Source of the DNA: a virus
Direction: 5' to 3' (one strand)
Length of the DNA: 39,585 bases
IMG/VR virus record: IMGVR_UViG_3300050121_000072
Coordinates: 1-39,585 of that record
The position numbers and the translations under genes were made by a program. Each line of letters begins with the position of its first letter. The first letter of the stretch is position 1. The notes below the pieces were generated by a model, which was given only the letters and a program-made list of their open reading frames with translations, was not told the origin of the DNA and made no database searches. Shown here piece by piece: positions 1 through 5,441 of the stretch.

Positions 1-150
1 CTGTGTGTTGGCGTACATGCCCACGCGATGCGATACCGCGAGCAGACGCGTGGATGCCGACAGAAAGGCCAGCGCAATGTTCACCAGGAGGACGTGATAG
101 AGACGGCGCCCCCATGTACCCATCCGCATGGACAGCTTCTGATCACTCAC
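1..150 (-). CDS. Small membrane protein, C-terminus cut by window edge
   Basis: A reading frame opens with GTG at 150, preceded by a GAGGG ribosome site about nine bases upstream, and runs off the left edge. It starts 11 bases after the stop of the 80-residue gene at 162-404 and so looks like the next gene of the same leftward operon. The visible 50 residues are a basic stretch with several Arg residues followed by a hydrophobic run (around VLLVNIALAFLSA), suggesting a membrane segment. Function is unknown; only the N-terminus is visible. Confidence 0.45.
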   Translation of the reverse strand, partial: MSDQKLSMRMGTWGRRLYHVLLVNIALAFLSASTRLLAVSHRVGMYANTQ

Positions 151-161
151 GGGAATAGCCC

Positions 162-404
162 TCACTGATTGGCTTTCTCTTTGATGAAGCGCATCTCTTC
201 CAGGCGCAGAAGGCGGCCAACGCGTGCAACGTGATTGCATTGAGCGGCTACCTCGCGGCGAAGCATGACGCTATCCACACCCTCGGTATTAGCGCGATCC
301 AGCAGCTCGACCATCGCCGTAGCGTTTTCAATAGCCAGCTTCAGGCCAGCACGGAGCAATGGCTGAACCGGCTTCACGTCGTGACCGCCTTCTGCGGCAC
401 TCAC
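162..404 (-). CDS. Hypothetical protein, 80 aa
   Basis: Its ATG overlaps the stop of the upstream 242-residue gene (ATGA type), so the two are probably translationally coupled. The predicted protein is mostly helical: a central stretch with an amphipathic pattern (AIENATAMVELLDRA) and a basic C-terminus rich in Arg and Lys (LLRLEEMRFIKEKANQ). I do not recognise a family. It sits in the leftward accessory group that begins with the Tad1-like gene. Confidence 0.55.
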   Translation of the reverse strand: MSAAEGGHDVKPVQPLLRAGLKLAIENATAMVELLDRANTEGVDSVMLRREVAAQCNHVARVGRLLRLEEMRFIKEKANQ

Positions 405-1129
405 AGTTCTACGGCCAGCATGATCACGTCCAGCACGTCGCTGATCGCGGCCAGGGTGACGTTGGTGGAGCTGATCTGCTGAGCCAGAGGCGGAAGTGTG
501 CTATCAACTTTGCCGTCTTCGGCGAGCACAGGAGCCGAGCCCATCACCGGAGCCAGGACGCCGATCAGCGTGCCGAGCTTTTCCTTGATGCCGTTGGCGT
601 AGCTCTCCAGCGCGGCGAGCTGAGCGGGGATGGACTTGGTGGCAGACGGAGCGGCTTGGGCTACGGCGGCGACAGGTGCGGCTGGCTCGGCAGCGATCTG
701 CGTACTCAGCACAGACTGCAACATGGCCGACTCTTTCGGCTCATCAGTAGCGGCAGCCTGTGCGACGACGACGGAAGCTACAGCTGGGTCGAGAGCAGGC
801 GAGGGGTCAGCAACTACCGAAGCAGCGGCTGTATCGATGGCTGCAACGGCCTGCTGAGTATACACGGGTGCAGGATCAGCAACCGAAGGCTGGATCAGGT
901 TGACAGCAATAGGGGCGGCATCGCCAGTTACCATCGGCGCCGCCTCGACCTGAACAGGAACCGGCTGGACAACCACATCAGCAGCCTGGGCCGCGCCAGC
1001 AAAAACAGTATCGCTATTAGCTACATCGCTCATCTTGTCCGCCCTTGCATTGGTAAATTTTTGAAGCCAGGTTCTGAACTTGGCCTTGATTGCGGGCCAC
1101 GCGATGGCAATCGACATAAAACCATCCAT
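401..1129 (-). CDS. Ala/Val/Pro-rich low-complexity protein, 242 aa
   Basis: I chose the ATG at 1129 because a GGGG ribosome site lies about eight bases upstream; ATG codons at 1135 and 1033 are alternatives. The first 35 residues include a Trp-containing amphipathic helix (AWPAIKAKFRTWLQKF). Residues of about 40-150 are a compositionally biased tract of Ala, Val, Pro and Gln that is probably disordered. A more ordered helical C-terminus follows (LAALESYANGIKEKLGTL and a hydrophobic end). The composition resembles other phage proteins in this window (20947-21354 and the tails of the two decoration-like proteins). Function unknown; a structural or virion-associated role is possible. Confidence 0.5.
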   Translation of the reverse strand: MDGFMSIAIAWPAIKAKFRTWLQKFTNARADKMSDVANSDTVFAGAAQAADVVVQPVPVQVEAAPMVTGDAAPIAVNLIQPSVADPAPVYTQQAVAAIDTAAASVVADPSPALDPAVASVVVAQAAATDEPKESAMLQSVLSTQIAAEPAAPVAAVAQAAPSATKSIPAQLAALESYANGIKEKLGTLIGVLAPVMGSAPVLAEDGKVDSTLPPLAQQISSTNVTLAAISDVLDVIMLAVEL

Positions 1130-1233
1130 CAACATGACCCCTTTATGATTCATTTGTTGAACTCGCCAGTCTGGCAATCTCAATGATCACCCAGTGCAGA
1201 CGGGCGTAAGTGCCATCATTTCCGACGCCCGCG
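1130..1233. other. Short intergenic gap
   Basis: About 100 bases between the 78-residue gene and the Ala-rich gene. Besides the ribosome site for the gene at 1129 I see nothing definite here. Confidence 0.4.
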
Positions 1234-1470
1234 TTACGCTTTGCCGATCTTCTGCTGCTCTTCGGCCACGACATCTGGAAGAAAGCGGATACGCTCCGGG
1301 GAAAGGCCACTCACGCTGCCATCCGGGTATTCGACGATGGCTACGGTGTAGTTGCCGAAGCCATTCTCAGCCTCGACGGCCTCTTGGCCCCAACAGTGAA
1401 ACAGCGCCTCGCCGATCTCGGTTACAACGTAGTGGTTAGGACCTCGCACATATTTGCGCTCGGTTGTCAT
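1234..1470 (-). CDS. Small phage protein, 78 aa, unknown function
   Basis: The start at 1470 is preferred over an ATG at 1482 because GAGG lies just upstream of the former and none precedes the latter. The protein is a compact mixed domain (KYVRGPNHYVVTEIGEALFH near the N-terminus, then YTVAIVEYPDGSVSGLSPE), with regularly spaced hydrophobic residues typical of a small beta-rich fold. It begins nine bases after the stop of the Tad1-like gene and is probably co-transcribed with it. I do not recognise the family. Confidence 0.6.
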   Translation of the reverse strand: MTTERKYVRGPNHYVVTEIGEALFHCWGQEAVEAENGFGNYTVAIVEYPDGSVSGLSPERIRFLPDVVAEEQQKIGKA

Positions 1471-1478
1471 CACGCGCC

Positions 1479-1964
1479 TCATGCGGTATGAGTCCCTTCA
1501 ACACCGGGAGCCAGGCGCTCACGGGTGCGGCTCAGAAGAAGCTCCTGAGCCATCTTCAGGTTCTCAAGCGCAGCACCGTTGTACACGTTTGCGAATGGAC
1601 CAGCTTGGAAGCCTTCAAGGCGGTCGATCAGGATGGCGAGCAACACCTCATGCGTCAGGCCATTGACCCCGGCCTCGCTGATCGGACCATTCTGGAAGAG
1701 GAGCGAAAGCGTGTCGGTGTCGCTGAGGATACGCTCGTAGTGCATCTTCAACTCTGGATCACTGCCGCCGCTTTCCAGGTAGTCCTTGGCGTTCTTCCAG
1801 ACCAGGCTGGAGCGGCCTGAGCTTGGGTTAGCACCGAGATGGAAGCCGCTGATATCGTAGCGATGATTTGCACCGCCAGAACCAGGATTGTCCATCACGG
1901 TGATGGTCAGCGAGTCGTTGGCGGGATTAACGATATGACTGGTCAGACTACGAGTCTTCTGCAT
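1479..1964 (-). CDS. Tad1-like anti-Thoeris protein (cyclic-nucleotide sponge)
   Basis: Predicted 161-residue protein with two parts. Residues of about 15-45 form a small phage domain (LTITVMDNPGSGG, then HRYDISGF). Residues of about 88-161 match the Tad1/Acb2 hairpin family pattern: NGPISEAGVNG, then LLAILIDRLEGFQAGP, then RTRER and VEGTH. Tad1 proteins bind the signal molecules made by Thoeris (gcADPR isomers), and related proteins bind CBASS nucleotides, so the immune effector is not triggered. The ligand contacts I recall for a published Tad1 structure (Phe, Asn, Arg, Arg spaced 10, 17 and 4) correspond here to F119, N129, R146 and R150. The ATG at 1964 has only a weak GAG ribosome site. 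It lies in a leftward accessory operon next to the tRNA genes. The family call is from pattern recognition; ligand specificity is not known. Confidence 0.72.
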   Translation of the reverse strand: MQKTRSLTSHIVNPANDSLTITVMDNPGSGGANHRYDISGFHLGANPSSGRSSLVWKNAKDYLESGGSDPELKMHYERILSDTDTLSLLFQNGPISEAGVNGLTHEVLLAILIDRLEGFQAGPFANVYNGAALENLKMAQELLLSRTRERLAPGVEGTHTA

Positions 1965-2077
1965 TTGACGTACTCATGCGGATTGAAGTTGGGACCGGGC
2001 TCCTCCCCCAGTTTGCTCAAGTCTTTTTGGCTTGCGCTCGACGTGTCGAGCTGGGCCGCAGACGCTTGAGGCGCCAT
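1943..2077 (-). CDS. Possible 44-residue ORF overlapping the Tad1-like start
   Basis: An ATG at 2077, five bases after the CCA end of tRNA-Gly, opens a 44-codon frame ending 22 bases inside the Tad1-like gene in another frame. The C-terminal part (GEEPGPNFNPHEYVK) does not look random, and the overlap could couple translation to the weakly signalled Tad1-like start. There is no clear ribosome site for this ORF. Could be spurious. Confidence 0.22.
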   Translation of the reverse strand: MAPQASAAQLDTSSASQKDLSKLGEEPGPNFNPHEYVKCRRLVV

Positions 2078-2081
2078 GCTC

Positions 2082-2157
2082 TGGAGCGGACGACGGGGCT
2101 CGAACCCGCGACATTCAGCTTGGAAGGCTGAAGCTCTACCTGCTGAGCTACGTCCGC
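2082..2157 (-). tRNA. tRNA-Gly (anticodon TCC)
   Basis: The minus strand folds into a standard cloverleaf. It has a 7-bp acceptor stem (GCGGACG with CGTCCGC), a D arm GTAGCTCAGCAGGTAGAGC, an anticodon arm CAGC-CTTCCAA-GCTG giving anticodon TCC, a TpsiC arm with GGTTCGAGCC, and an encoded CCA. It reads glycine GGA codons (and GGG by wobble). Confidence 0.92.
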
Positions 2158-2575
2158 AAAAATAGTGCCGTCTTTCCGGCTGTCATCCTGGCTAAGTCCC
2201 TGGCTGTACCTGTACAAGCGCAACCATCCGGCGTCCAGAAAGTCAGTAGCAGATGGCCGGTGCTGATCTCCGGCATCCTTGGGTATCTGTAGGCCTGTGA
2301 TTCTTCAGGCTCTGCGCTTCGCACAACCGAGTCGCCAGATTCGTATTACTTCGAGTCGCGCCCAGCCCCACGGTTGGATGTGTTACGGGGGTTCCTGAAA
2401 CGAGTGCTCGCCAAGGTCACACTTAATTGCGCATCAGCCTGCGCATTCATCTGCATCGATTGACGTCATCAGCTTTCGGTCGCCTTGAGGTCCACTACAC
2501 GCCAATGGCGTCAATCGATAAAGACGATTAACAACCTCAGCCTGATGACTGAGGCTGCTCGTACCGCAGAAGCAA
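2158..2575. other. Intergenic stretch with hairpin and repeats
   Basis: No convincing gene. It contains one copy of an 18-bp repeat (CCGGTGCTGATCTCCGGC, 2257-2274) that forms a GCCGG/CCGGC hairpin and recurs at 2927-2944. It also contains one copy of CAGCCTGCGCATTCA that recurs near 3040, and an 11-bp inverted repeat (ATCGATTGACG at 2455-2465 with CGTCAATCGAT at 2509-2519). A weak hairpin (CCTCAG/CTGAGG, 2535-2554) lies just after the stop of the exported-protein gene and could act as its terminator, although its T run is poor. Confidence 0.45.
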
Positions 2576-2878
2576 TCAGGTAGGCGCGAAGCCTTCACGT
2601 TTTTCGGCGCCGGTCTCGACCGTTTCCATCACGAAGTGGTTGCTGGACGCGATCAGGTTGGACTTCATGGCTTCACTGGTGCTTTCGCTACCCGTTCGCC
2701 ACTGGGCCAGAGTGAGGTCCAGACGGGTGGCCTGGGCGCCGTAGAGATCGCCAACATCGGTGATCACATGAACCATGGTTAAGGCCTGTCGCTCAAAATC
2801 GAGGGGGCCAGCGAACGCGGTCGAACCAAGACAGGCACAAAGCGTAAGCACAACATATTTCAGGTAATGCTTCATCAT
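2576..2878 (-). CDS. Small predicted exported protein, 100 aa
   Basis: The start at 2878 is supported by GGAG eight bases upstream. The N-terminus is a typical Sec signal peptide: MMKHYLK, a hydrophobic core (YVVLTLCACLG) and a cleavage region STAFA-G at about residue 21. The mature part is about 78 residues, polar and mainly helical, with no Cys. It lies between tRNA-Gly and tRNA-Met and shares their strand, an unusual place for an exported protein. It might be a lysogenic-conversion or superinfection-exclusion type protein acting in the periplasm, but there is no family match to support that. Confidence 0.6.
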   Translation of the reverse strand: MMKHYLKYVVLTLCACLGSTAFAGPLDFERQALTMVHVITDVGDLYGAQATRLDLTLAQWRTGSESTSEAMKSNLIASSNHFVMETVETGAEKREGFAPT

Positions 2879-3071
2879 GAATGTATCTCCAGAAATGGCA
2901 GGGGCCGCATGTGCGGGCAGTGGTGACCGGTGCTGATCTCCGGCTTTCCCCATTTCTCACGGCGACCATTGGAGTGTCGCTAACTTTATGCCGTGAACGT
3001 AGACTTTCGTTTCGGGGCCACACGTTGGCGACCGGCGCCCAGCCTGCGCATTCACCACGTCTTTGTTGCTC
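2879..3071. repeat. Intergenic region with two direct-repeat copies
   Basis: Holds the second copies of CCGGTGCTGATCTCCGGC (2927-2944; first at 2257-2274) and of CAGCCTGCGCATTCA (near 3040; first near 2436). Both pairs are in the same orientation and flank the exported-protein gene, as if that gene entered on, or was duplicated with, a repeat-bounded segment. GGAG for the gene at 2878 also lies here. Confidence 0.5.
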
Positions 3072-3148
3072 TGGTGGGTCCAGGGAGATTCGAACTCCCG
3101 ACCAAAGGATTATGAGTCCTCTGCTCTAACCAGCTGAGCTATAGACCC
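3072..3148 (-). tRNA. tRNA with CAT anticodon (Met or Ile2)
   Basis: A 77-base minus-strand cloverleaf: acceptor GGGTCTA paired with TGGACCC, D arm TAGCTCAGCTGGTTAGAGC, anticodon loop CTCATAA (CAT), TpsiC arm GGGAGTTCGAATCTCCC, and encoded CCA. A CAT anticodon can be elongator Met or, if C34 is modified to lysidine, Ile for AUA codons. Sequence alone does not decide. The motif GCATCAACTGATT lies two bases upstream of the 5' end. Confidence 0.9.
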
Positions 3149-3165
3149 GAATCAGTTGATGCAGA

Positions 3166-3186
3166 TGGCCGGTCGCGAATCCGGCG
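3166..3186. repeat. GCCGG-CCGGC hairpin upstream of tRNA(CAT)
   Basis: Third example of a small hairpin with GCCGG and CCGGC arms (loop TCGCGAAT), preceded by CAGATGGCCGGT as in the copy at 2251. It sits about 20 bases upstream of the 5' end of tRNA(CAT). It may mark RNA processing or attenuation between tRNAs; function unknown. Confidence 0.4.
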
Positions 3187-3316
3187 AGAGCGGGCCCTTT
3201 CGGAACGACCGCTCGGCGAAGCAACCACGCAATGCTGGCGCCCCAATTGCTGTGTTTCTCCAGGGCCGCCAAAGCGTTCAAACCCAGCTTCAACACCGCA
3301 TCTGCATCGGGGATTG

Positions 3317-3440
3317 ATCGGGTGCAGGATTCGAACCTGCATATACGCGGCGCCGCGTCCGTGATGCCTTGGCTATTTCCTACCAAAGCAGAGCACTGCT
3401 CCCTACACAAAGGGCGCTCTACCAATTGAGCTAGCCCGAT
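3317..3440 (-). ncRNA. tRNA-like element with about 50-nt extra region
   Basis: The two ends look like an ordinary tRNA: acceptor ATCGGGC paired with ACCCGAT (one mismatch), D arm TAGCTCAATTGGTAGAGC, and TpsiC arm GCAGGTTCGAATCCTGC. Between the D and TpsiC arms there are about 73 bases where a tRNA normally has 22-40. This part contains an irregular anticodon-like hairpin (CCCT-TTGTGT-AGGG; anticodon GTG or TGT depending on register) and three more hairpins: GAGC-AGT-GCTC, GCTTTGG with CCAAGGC, and the palindrome ACGCGGCGCCGCGT. No CCA is encoded. It could be a decayed tRNA, a tRNA with an intron-like insertion, or a tRNA mimic. Confidence 0.55.
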
Positions 3441-3580
3441 CAATCTCCGATGCAGCCTGGATAATGGAGACCCAGGCGCTCGGTACAATCTATCCCCTTC
3501 GGCGCGGTGAGGATAAGCCCGGTACGCAACACGCCTTTACGCTTACTCAAACAACTATCCGCTTTGAGCTGCCATCATCT

Positions 3581-3648
3581 GGTGCTCTGGTCGCTTTGGG
3601 TTACGACCGCTGCAATAGCTGCATTCCGAGCGCACGCGGTGTAGCACC
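3581..3648 (-). ncRNA. tRNA-sized foldable element B
   Basis: The minus-strand ends pair as GGTGCT/AGCACC (6 bp), enclosing CCG..CGG, TGCA-GCTAT-TGCA and GGTCG..CGACC hairpins, i.e. a cloverleaf-like order in 68 bases. The canonical TTCGA T-loop is absent. Four bases upstream of the 5' end lies GCATCAACTGATT, the same 13-mer that sits two bases upstream of tRNA(CAT). Could be a heavily diverged or decayed tRNA; the folding was judged by eye. Confidence 0.3.
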
Positions 3649-3826
3649 TCAAATCAGTTGATGCGTACGGCGACCCTGTCAGGCCGCTGTCGTGGCGTTT
3701 CCCCCCAGTCCCCACGCTGACTGTTACCCCTGCACCTTTCGGTCGGGCTTTGATCATCCGCATCGGTAGAATCACCTGGCCCCATTCGGGCAGCGTTTTC
3801 TCGTGGCTGAAGGCCGCTAAGCCATC

Positions 3827-3898
3827 TCACTTTGTCTGCATGGTTGCCATCCCTTCCTAGGTGGATGGCTGGTCGTAATGCAGCCGCCTTTCAAGTGA
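3827..3898 (-). ncRNA. tRNA-sized foldable element C
   Basis: A 72-base segment whose ends pair TCACTT/AAGTGA, with internal hairpins GGCTG/CAGCC and CCATCC/GGATGG. The leader motif GCATCGGAGA (as TCTCCGATGC at 3900-3909 on the plus strand) sits two bases upstream of the 5' end. There are no canonical anticodon or T-loop signatures. Reported as a structured element only. Confidence 0.28.
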
Positions 3899-4075
3899 CT
3901 CTCCGATGCGGCCTGCCAGTAGTCATCTGGATAACGCGAAGATGCGTTCAGGTGTTCGGGATACAGCACGCCTACTCGTTACCTGCCCGCCCTTGGCTCG
4001 CTAATCGCCCGGAGGCGGAACCTAAGCCCATTATGCGTAGCGGGGCGAGTCTCATGTTTCAGTTGTCACGGCATG

Positions 4076-4203
4076 GCTGTATCGGAGACCACTCGAATCC
4101 CCCGAGTGTTGCCCGTCTTCACAAAGCGCTATTGATCGCGCCAGCTCAGGGCAAGGTGGCCACCCTGCTATCACGACAGGGGCCGAGTGGTCTCCGATCC
4201 AGC
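4076..4203. ncRNA. Long inverted repeat, structured RNA candidate D
   Basis: The arms 4076-4095 and 4184-4203 pair in 19 of 20 positions; 15 in the centre are perfect (ATCGGAGACCACTCG with its complement). The 88-base apical region contains further hairpins: CCCTG/CAGGG, GGTGGCCACC, and GCCC..GGGC enclosing GCGC..GCGC. Such a closed multi-branched fold is unlikely by chance and suggests a functional RNA or a DNA-level recognition structure. Either strand could be the transcript; neighbouring tRNAs are read from the minus strand. Confidence 0.45.
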
Positions 4204-4492
4204 CTCGCGGTTGGTTCGGTGCAGTGATTCTGTGTACGAAGTAGGTCGTACCGGGATGCAAGCCCTTATGCCAGTCAGCCACCTATCGGCCTGTGTCACC
4301 CCTTCATAACGCGTTCGAGGTCTTACGCGGCGATCCAGACTTATTTGATTACCATGGGTTCCAGGGTCGCATCTCGCCATAGACGTTTTGGCTTTCGCCA
4401 TGTTCGTGCTGGTTCGTAAAGAACATTGCCAGCGTGTCCAGCAGGGTGGCTCCCATTTTTAGTTGGTCGGCCTGCTATCGGGTCCTTCTATT

Positions 4493-4568
4493 TGGCTCCG
4501 TGACCTGGACTCGAACCAGGGACCAGCGCATTAACAGTGCGCGACTCTACCAACTGAGCTATCACGGA
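4493..4568 (-). tRNA. tRNA-Asn (anticodon GTT)
   Basis: A 76-base minus-strand cloverleaf with acceptor TCCGTGA/TCACGGA, D arm TAGCTCAGTTGGTAGAG, anticodon loop CTGTTAA (GTT), TpsiC arm CCTGGTTCGAGTCCAGG and encoded CCA. It reads AAC and AAU codons. Confidence 0.93.
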
Positions 4569-4718
4569 ATAATTCATGGGGTCTTTCCCTCCTGTCATTG
4601 GCGCTCATGCTTCTGCCGTATTCCTCGCGCCTTGGATCATCCCGAGAGATGCGAAAGGCGGATTGCCCGTATTCCACGGCCACCGGTTCATGTGGAGCGC
4701 CACCGCTCACGTCAATTC
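4569..4718. other. Intergenic, nothing recognised
   Basis: About 150 bases between tRNA-Asn and tRNA-Trp. A Shine-Dalgarno-like AGGAGGG followed by an ATG lies on the minus strand near 4575-4590, but the frame is interrupted by tRNA-Asn itself, so I do not call a gene. Confidence 0.4.
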
Positions 4719-4794
4719 TGGCAGATCGTCGAGGATTCGAACCCCATCCGCATGGCTTTGGAGGCCAGCATGCATGCCATCACAACCACGATCC
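4719..4794 (-). tRNA. Divergent tRNA-Trp (anticodon CCA)
   Basis: Acceptor GGATCGT pairs with ACGATCT over 7 bp (one G-U). The anticodon loop CTCCAAA (CCA) is closed by TGGC/GCCA. The TpsiC region contains GGGTTCGAATCCTC, followed by discriminator G and an encoded CCA. The length is 76 bases. The D arm is poor: I find no good 3-4 bp D stem. It could be functional with an unusual D arm or be decaying. Confidence 0.6.
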
Positions 4795-4818
4795 AAAAAC
4801 TATCAATCTGCATCGGCT

Positions 4819-4890
4819 GATGGCCCGCTGTACCCCCGTACACCTAGAAGACTGCGCCGAAGCGCTACGCCAATTAAGTTGAGGGCCATC
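4819..4890 (-). ncRNA. tRNA-sized foldable element E
   Basis: Exactly 72 bases with a perfect 7-bp terminal stem GATGGCC/GGCCATC. It is followed by a D-arm-like CTCAACTTAATTGGCGTAG, a GCGC-TTCG-GCGC tetraloop hairpin and a TGTAC-GGGG-GTACA hairpin where the TpsiC arm would be. It has no proper anticodon loop and no CCA. The GCATCGG(T)GA leader overlaps its 5' end. It looks like a tRNA scaffold rebuilt into a three-way RNA, or a decayed tRNA. Confidence 0.4.
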
Positions 4891-4894
4891 ACCG

Positions 4895-5042
4895 ATGCAT
4901 ACTGCCATCGGGTCAACTCTGCATGCCGGGTTGACACCGGTTACACACCCCCATGCCAGGGACTGGATCAGTTCCGATTACCCCGTTCGGAGTCCTTATG
5001 GCTGGCAATTGCCAGTGGACGGCCACCGCGCTGGTTGTACGG
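4895..5042. other. Intergenic, downstream of the HU-like gene
   Basis: About 150 bases between the HU-like gene stop and element E. No gene or clear terminator is visible. Confidence 0.35.
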
Positions 5043-5315
5043 TCAGGCTACAGCAGATTTCAGGACGCTGCCAACGCGGAATTTCACGACGCGAGTGGCT
5101 GCGATGGCGATGGTTTCGCCGGTCGCCGGGTTACGGCCATTGCGGGCTGGGCGATCCAGGGTTTCGAAGTTGCCGAAGCCTTTGATCTCAACGCGCTCGC
5201 CATCGACGAGAGCCTGTTCGATAGACTTCAGGACGGAATCAACGGCGACCTTAGCCTGAGCACTGGTGAATTCGCCATTTTCTTTTACTTGATCGATCAG
5301 TTGCGCCTTGTTCAT
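5043..5315 (-). CDS. HU/IHF-family DNA-bending protein, 90 aa
   Basis: A complete HU-type protein: MNKAQLIDQVKE N-terminal helix, helix-turn-helix-like dimer core, GFGNFE strand, and the DNA-embracing arm signature RPARNGRNPATGE, ending in a helical VKFRVGSVLKSAV. Length 90 is normal for the family. HU bends and compacts DNA without strong sequence specificity; IHF relatives assist integrases and origins. Here it lies between tRNA-Thr and the other tRNAs on the same strand. A phage copy could serve the integrase, the iteron origin, or DNA packing. It could also have been picked up from a host with its neighbouring tRNA-Thr. Confidence 0.93.
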   Translation of the reverse strand: MNKAQLIDQVKENGEFTSAQAKVAVDSVLKSIEQALVDGERVEIKGFGNFETLDRPARNGRNPATGETIAIAATRVVKFRVGSVLKSAVA

Positions 5316-5343
5316 GATGCTCTCACCTGCTTTTACTGGAATG

Positions 5344-5419
5344 TGGTGCCGTCAAGAAGACTCGAACTCCCGACCCGCTGCTTACAAGGCAGCCGCTCTA
5401 CCAACTGAGCTATAACGGC
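5344..5419 (-). tRNA. tRNA-Thr (anticodon TGT)
   Basis: A 76-base minus-strand cloverleaf: acceptor GCCGTTA/TGACGGC, D arm TAGCTCAGTTGGTAGAGC, anticodon arm CTGC-CTTGTAA-GCAG (TGT), TpsiC arm GGGAGTTCGAGTCTTCT with two G-U pairs, encoded CCA. It reads ACA codons, which are rare in high-G+C hosts. Confidence 0.92.
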
Positions 5420-5441
5420 TTTATGCAACTTGATTGCTTTA

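Larger units (their letters stand above)
3441..4492. other. 1-kb stretch without convincing genes
   Basis: No ORF here has a plausible ribosome site and protein-like composition. The minus strand contains at least three tRNA-sized or larger foldable elements (3581-3648, 3827-3898, 4076-4203), each beginning beside a short conserved leader. GCATCGGAGA or a 9/10 match (written TCTCCGATGC on the plus strand) occurs at 3444, 3900 and 4191. GCATCAACTGATT occurs at 3652. I see nothing definite in 4204-4492 except short hairpins such as GTACGA/TCGTAC near 4235. Confidence 0.5.

Noticed and set aside
359-1186. A 275-codon plus-strand frame over the Ala-rich gene
   Set aside because: Arg/Ser/His-rich shadow frame without ribosome site; the minus-strand gene explains the region.
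3575-3775. Small minus-strand frame in the tRNA island
   Set aside because: No ribosome site, and it overlaps a foldable element; composition not protein-like.
4171-4401. Small minus-strand frame starting MAKAKTSMARCDPG
   Set aside because: No ribosome site and it runs into the inverted repeat at 4184-4203; coding not supported.
2158-4492. CRISPR-like array suggested by several short repeats
   Set aside because: Repeat units differ, spacing is irregular and no cas genes are nearby.
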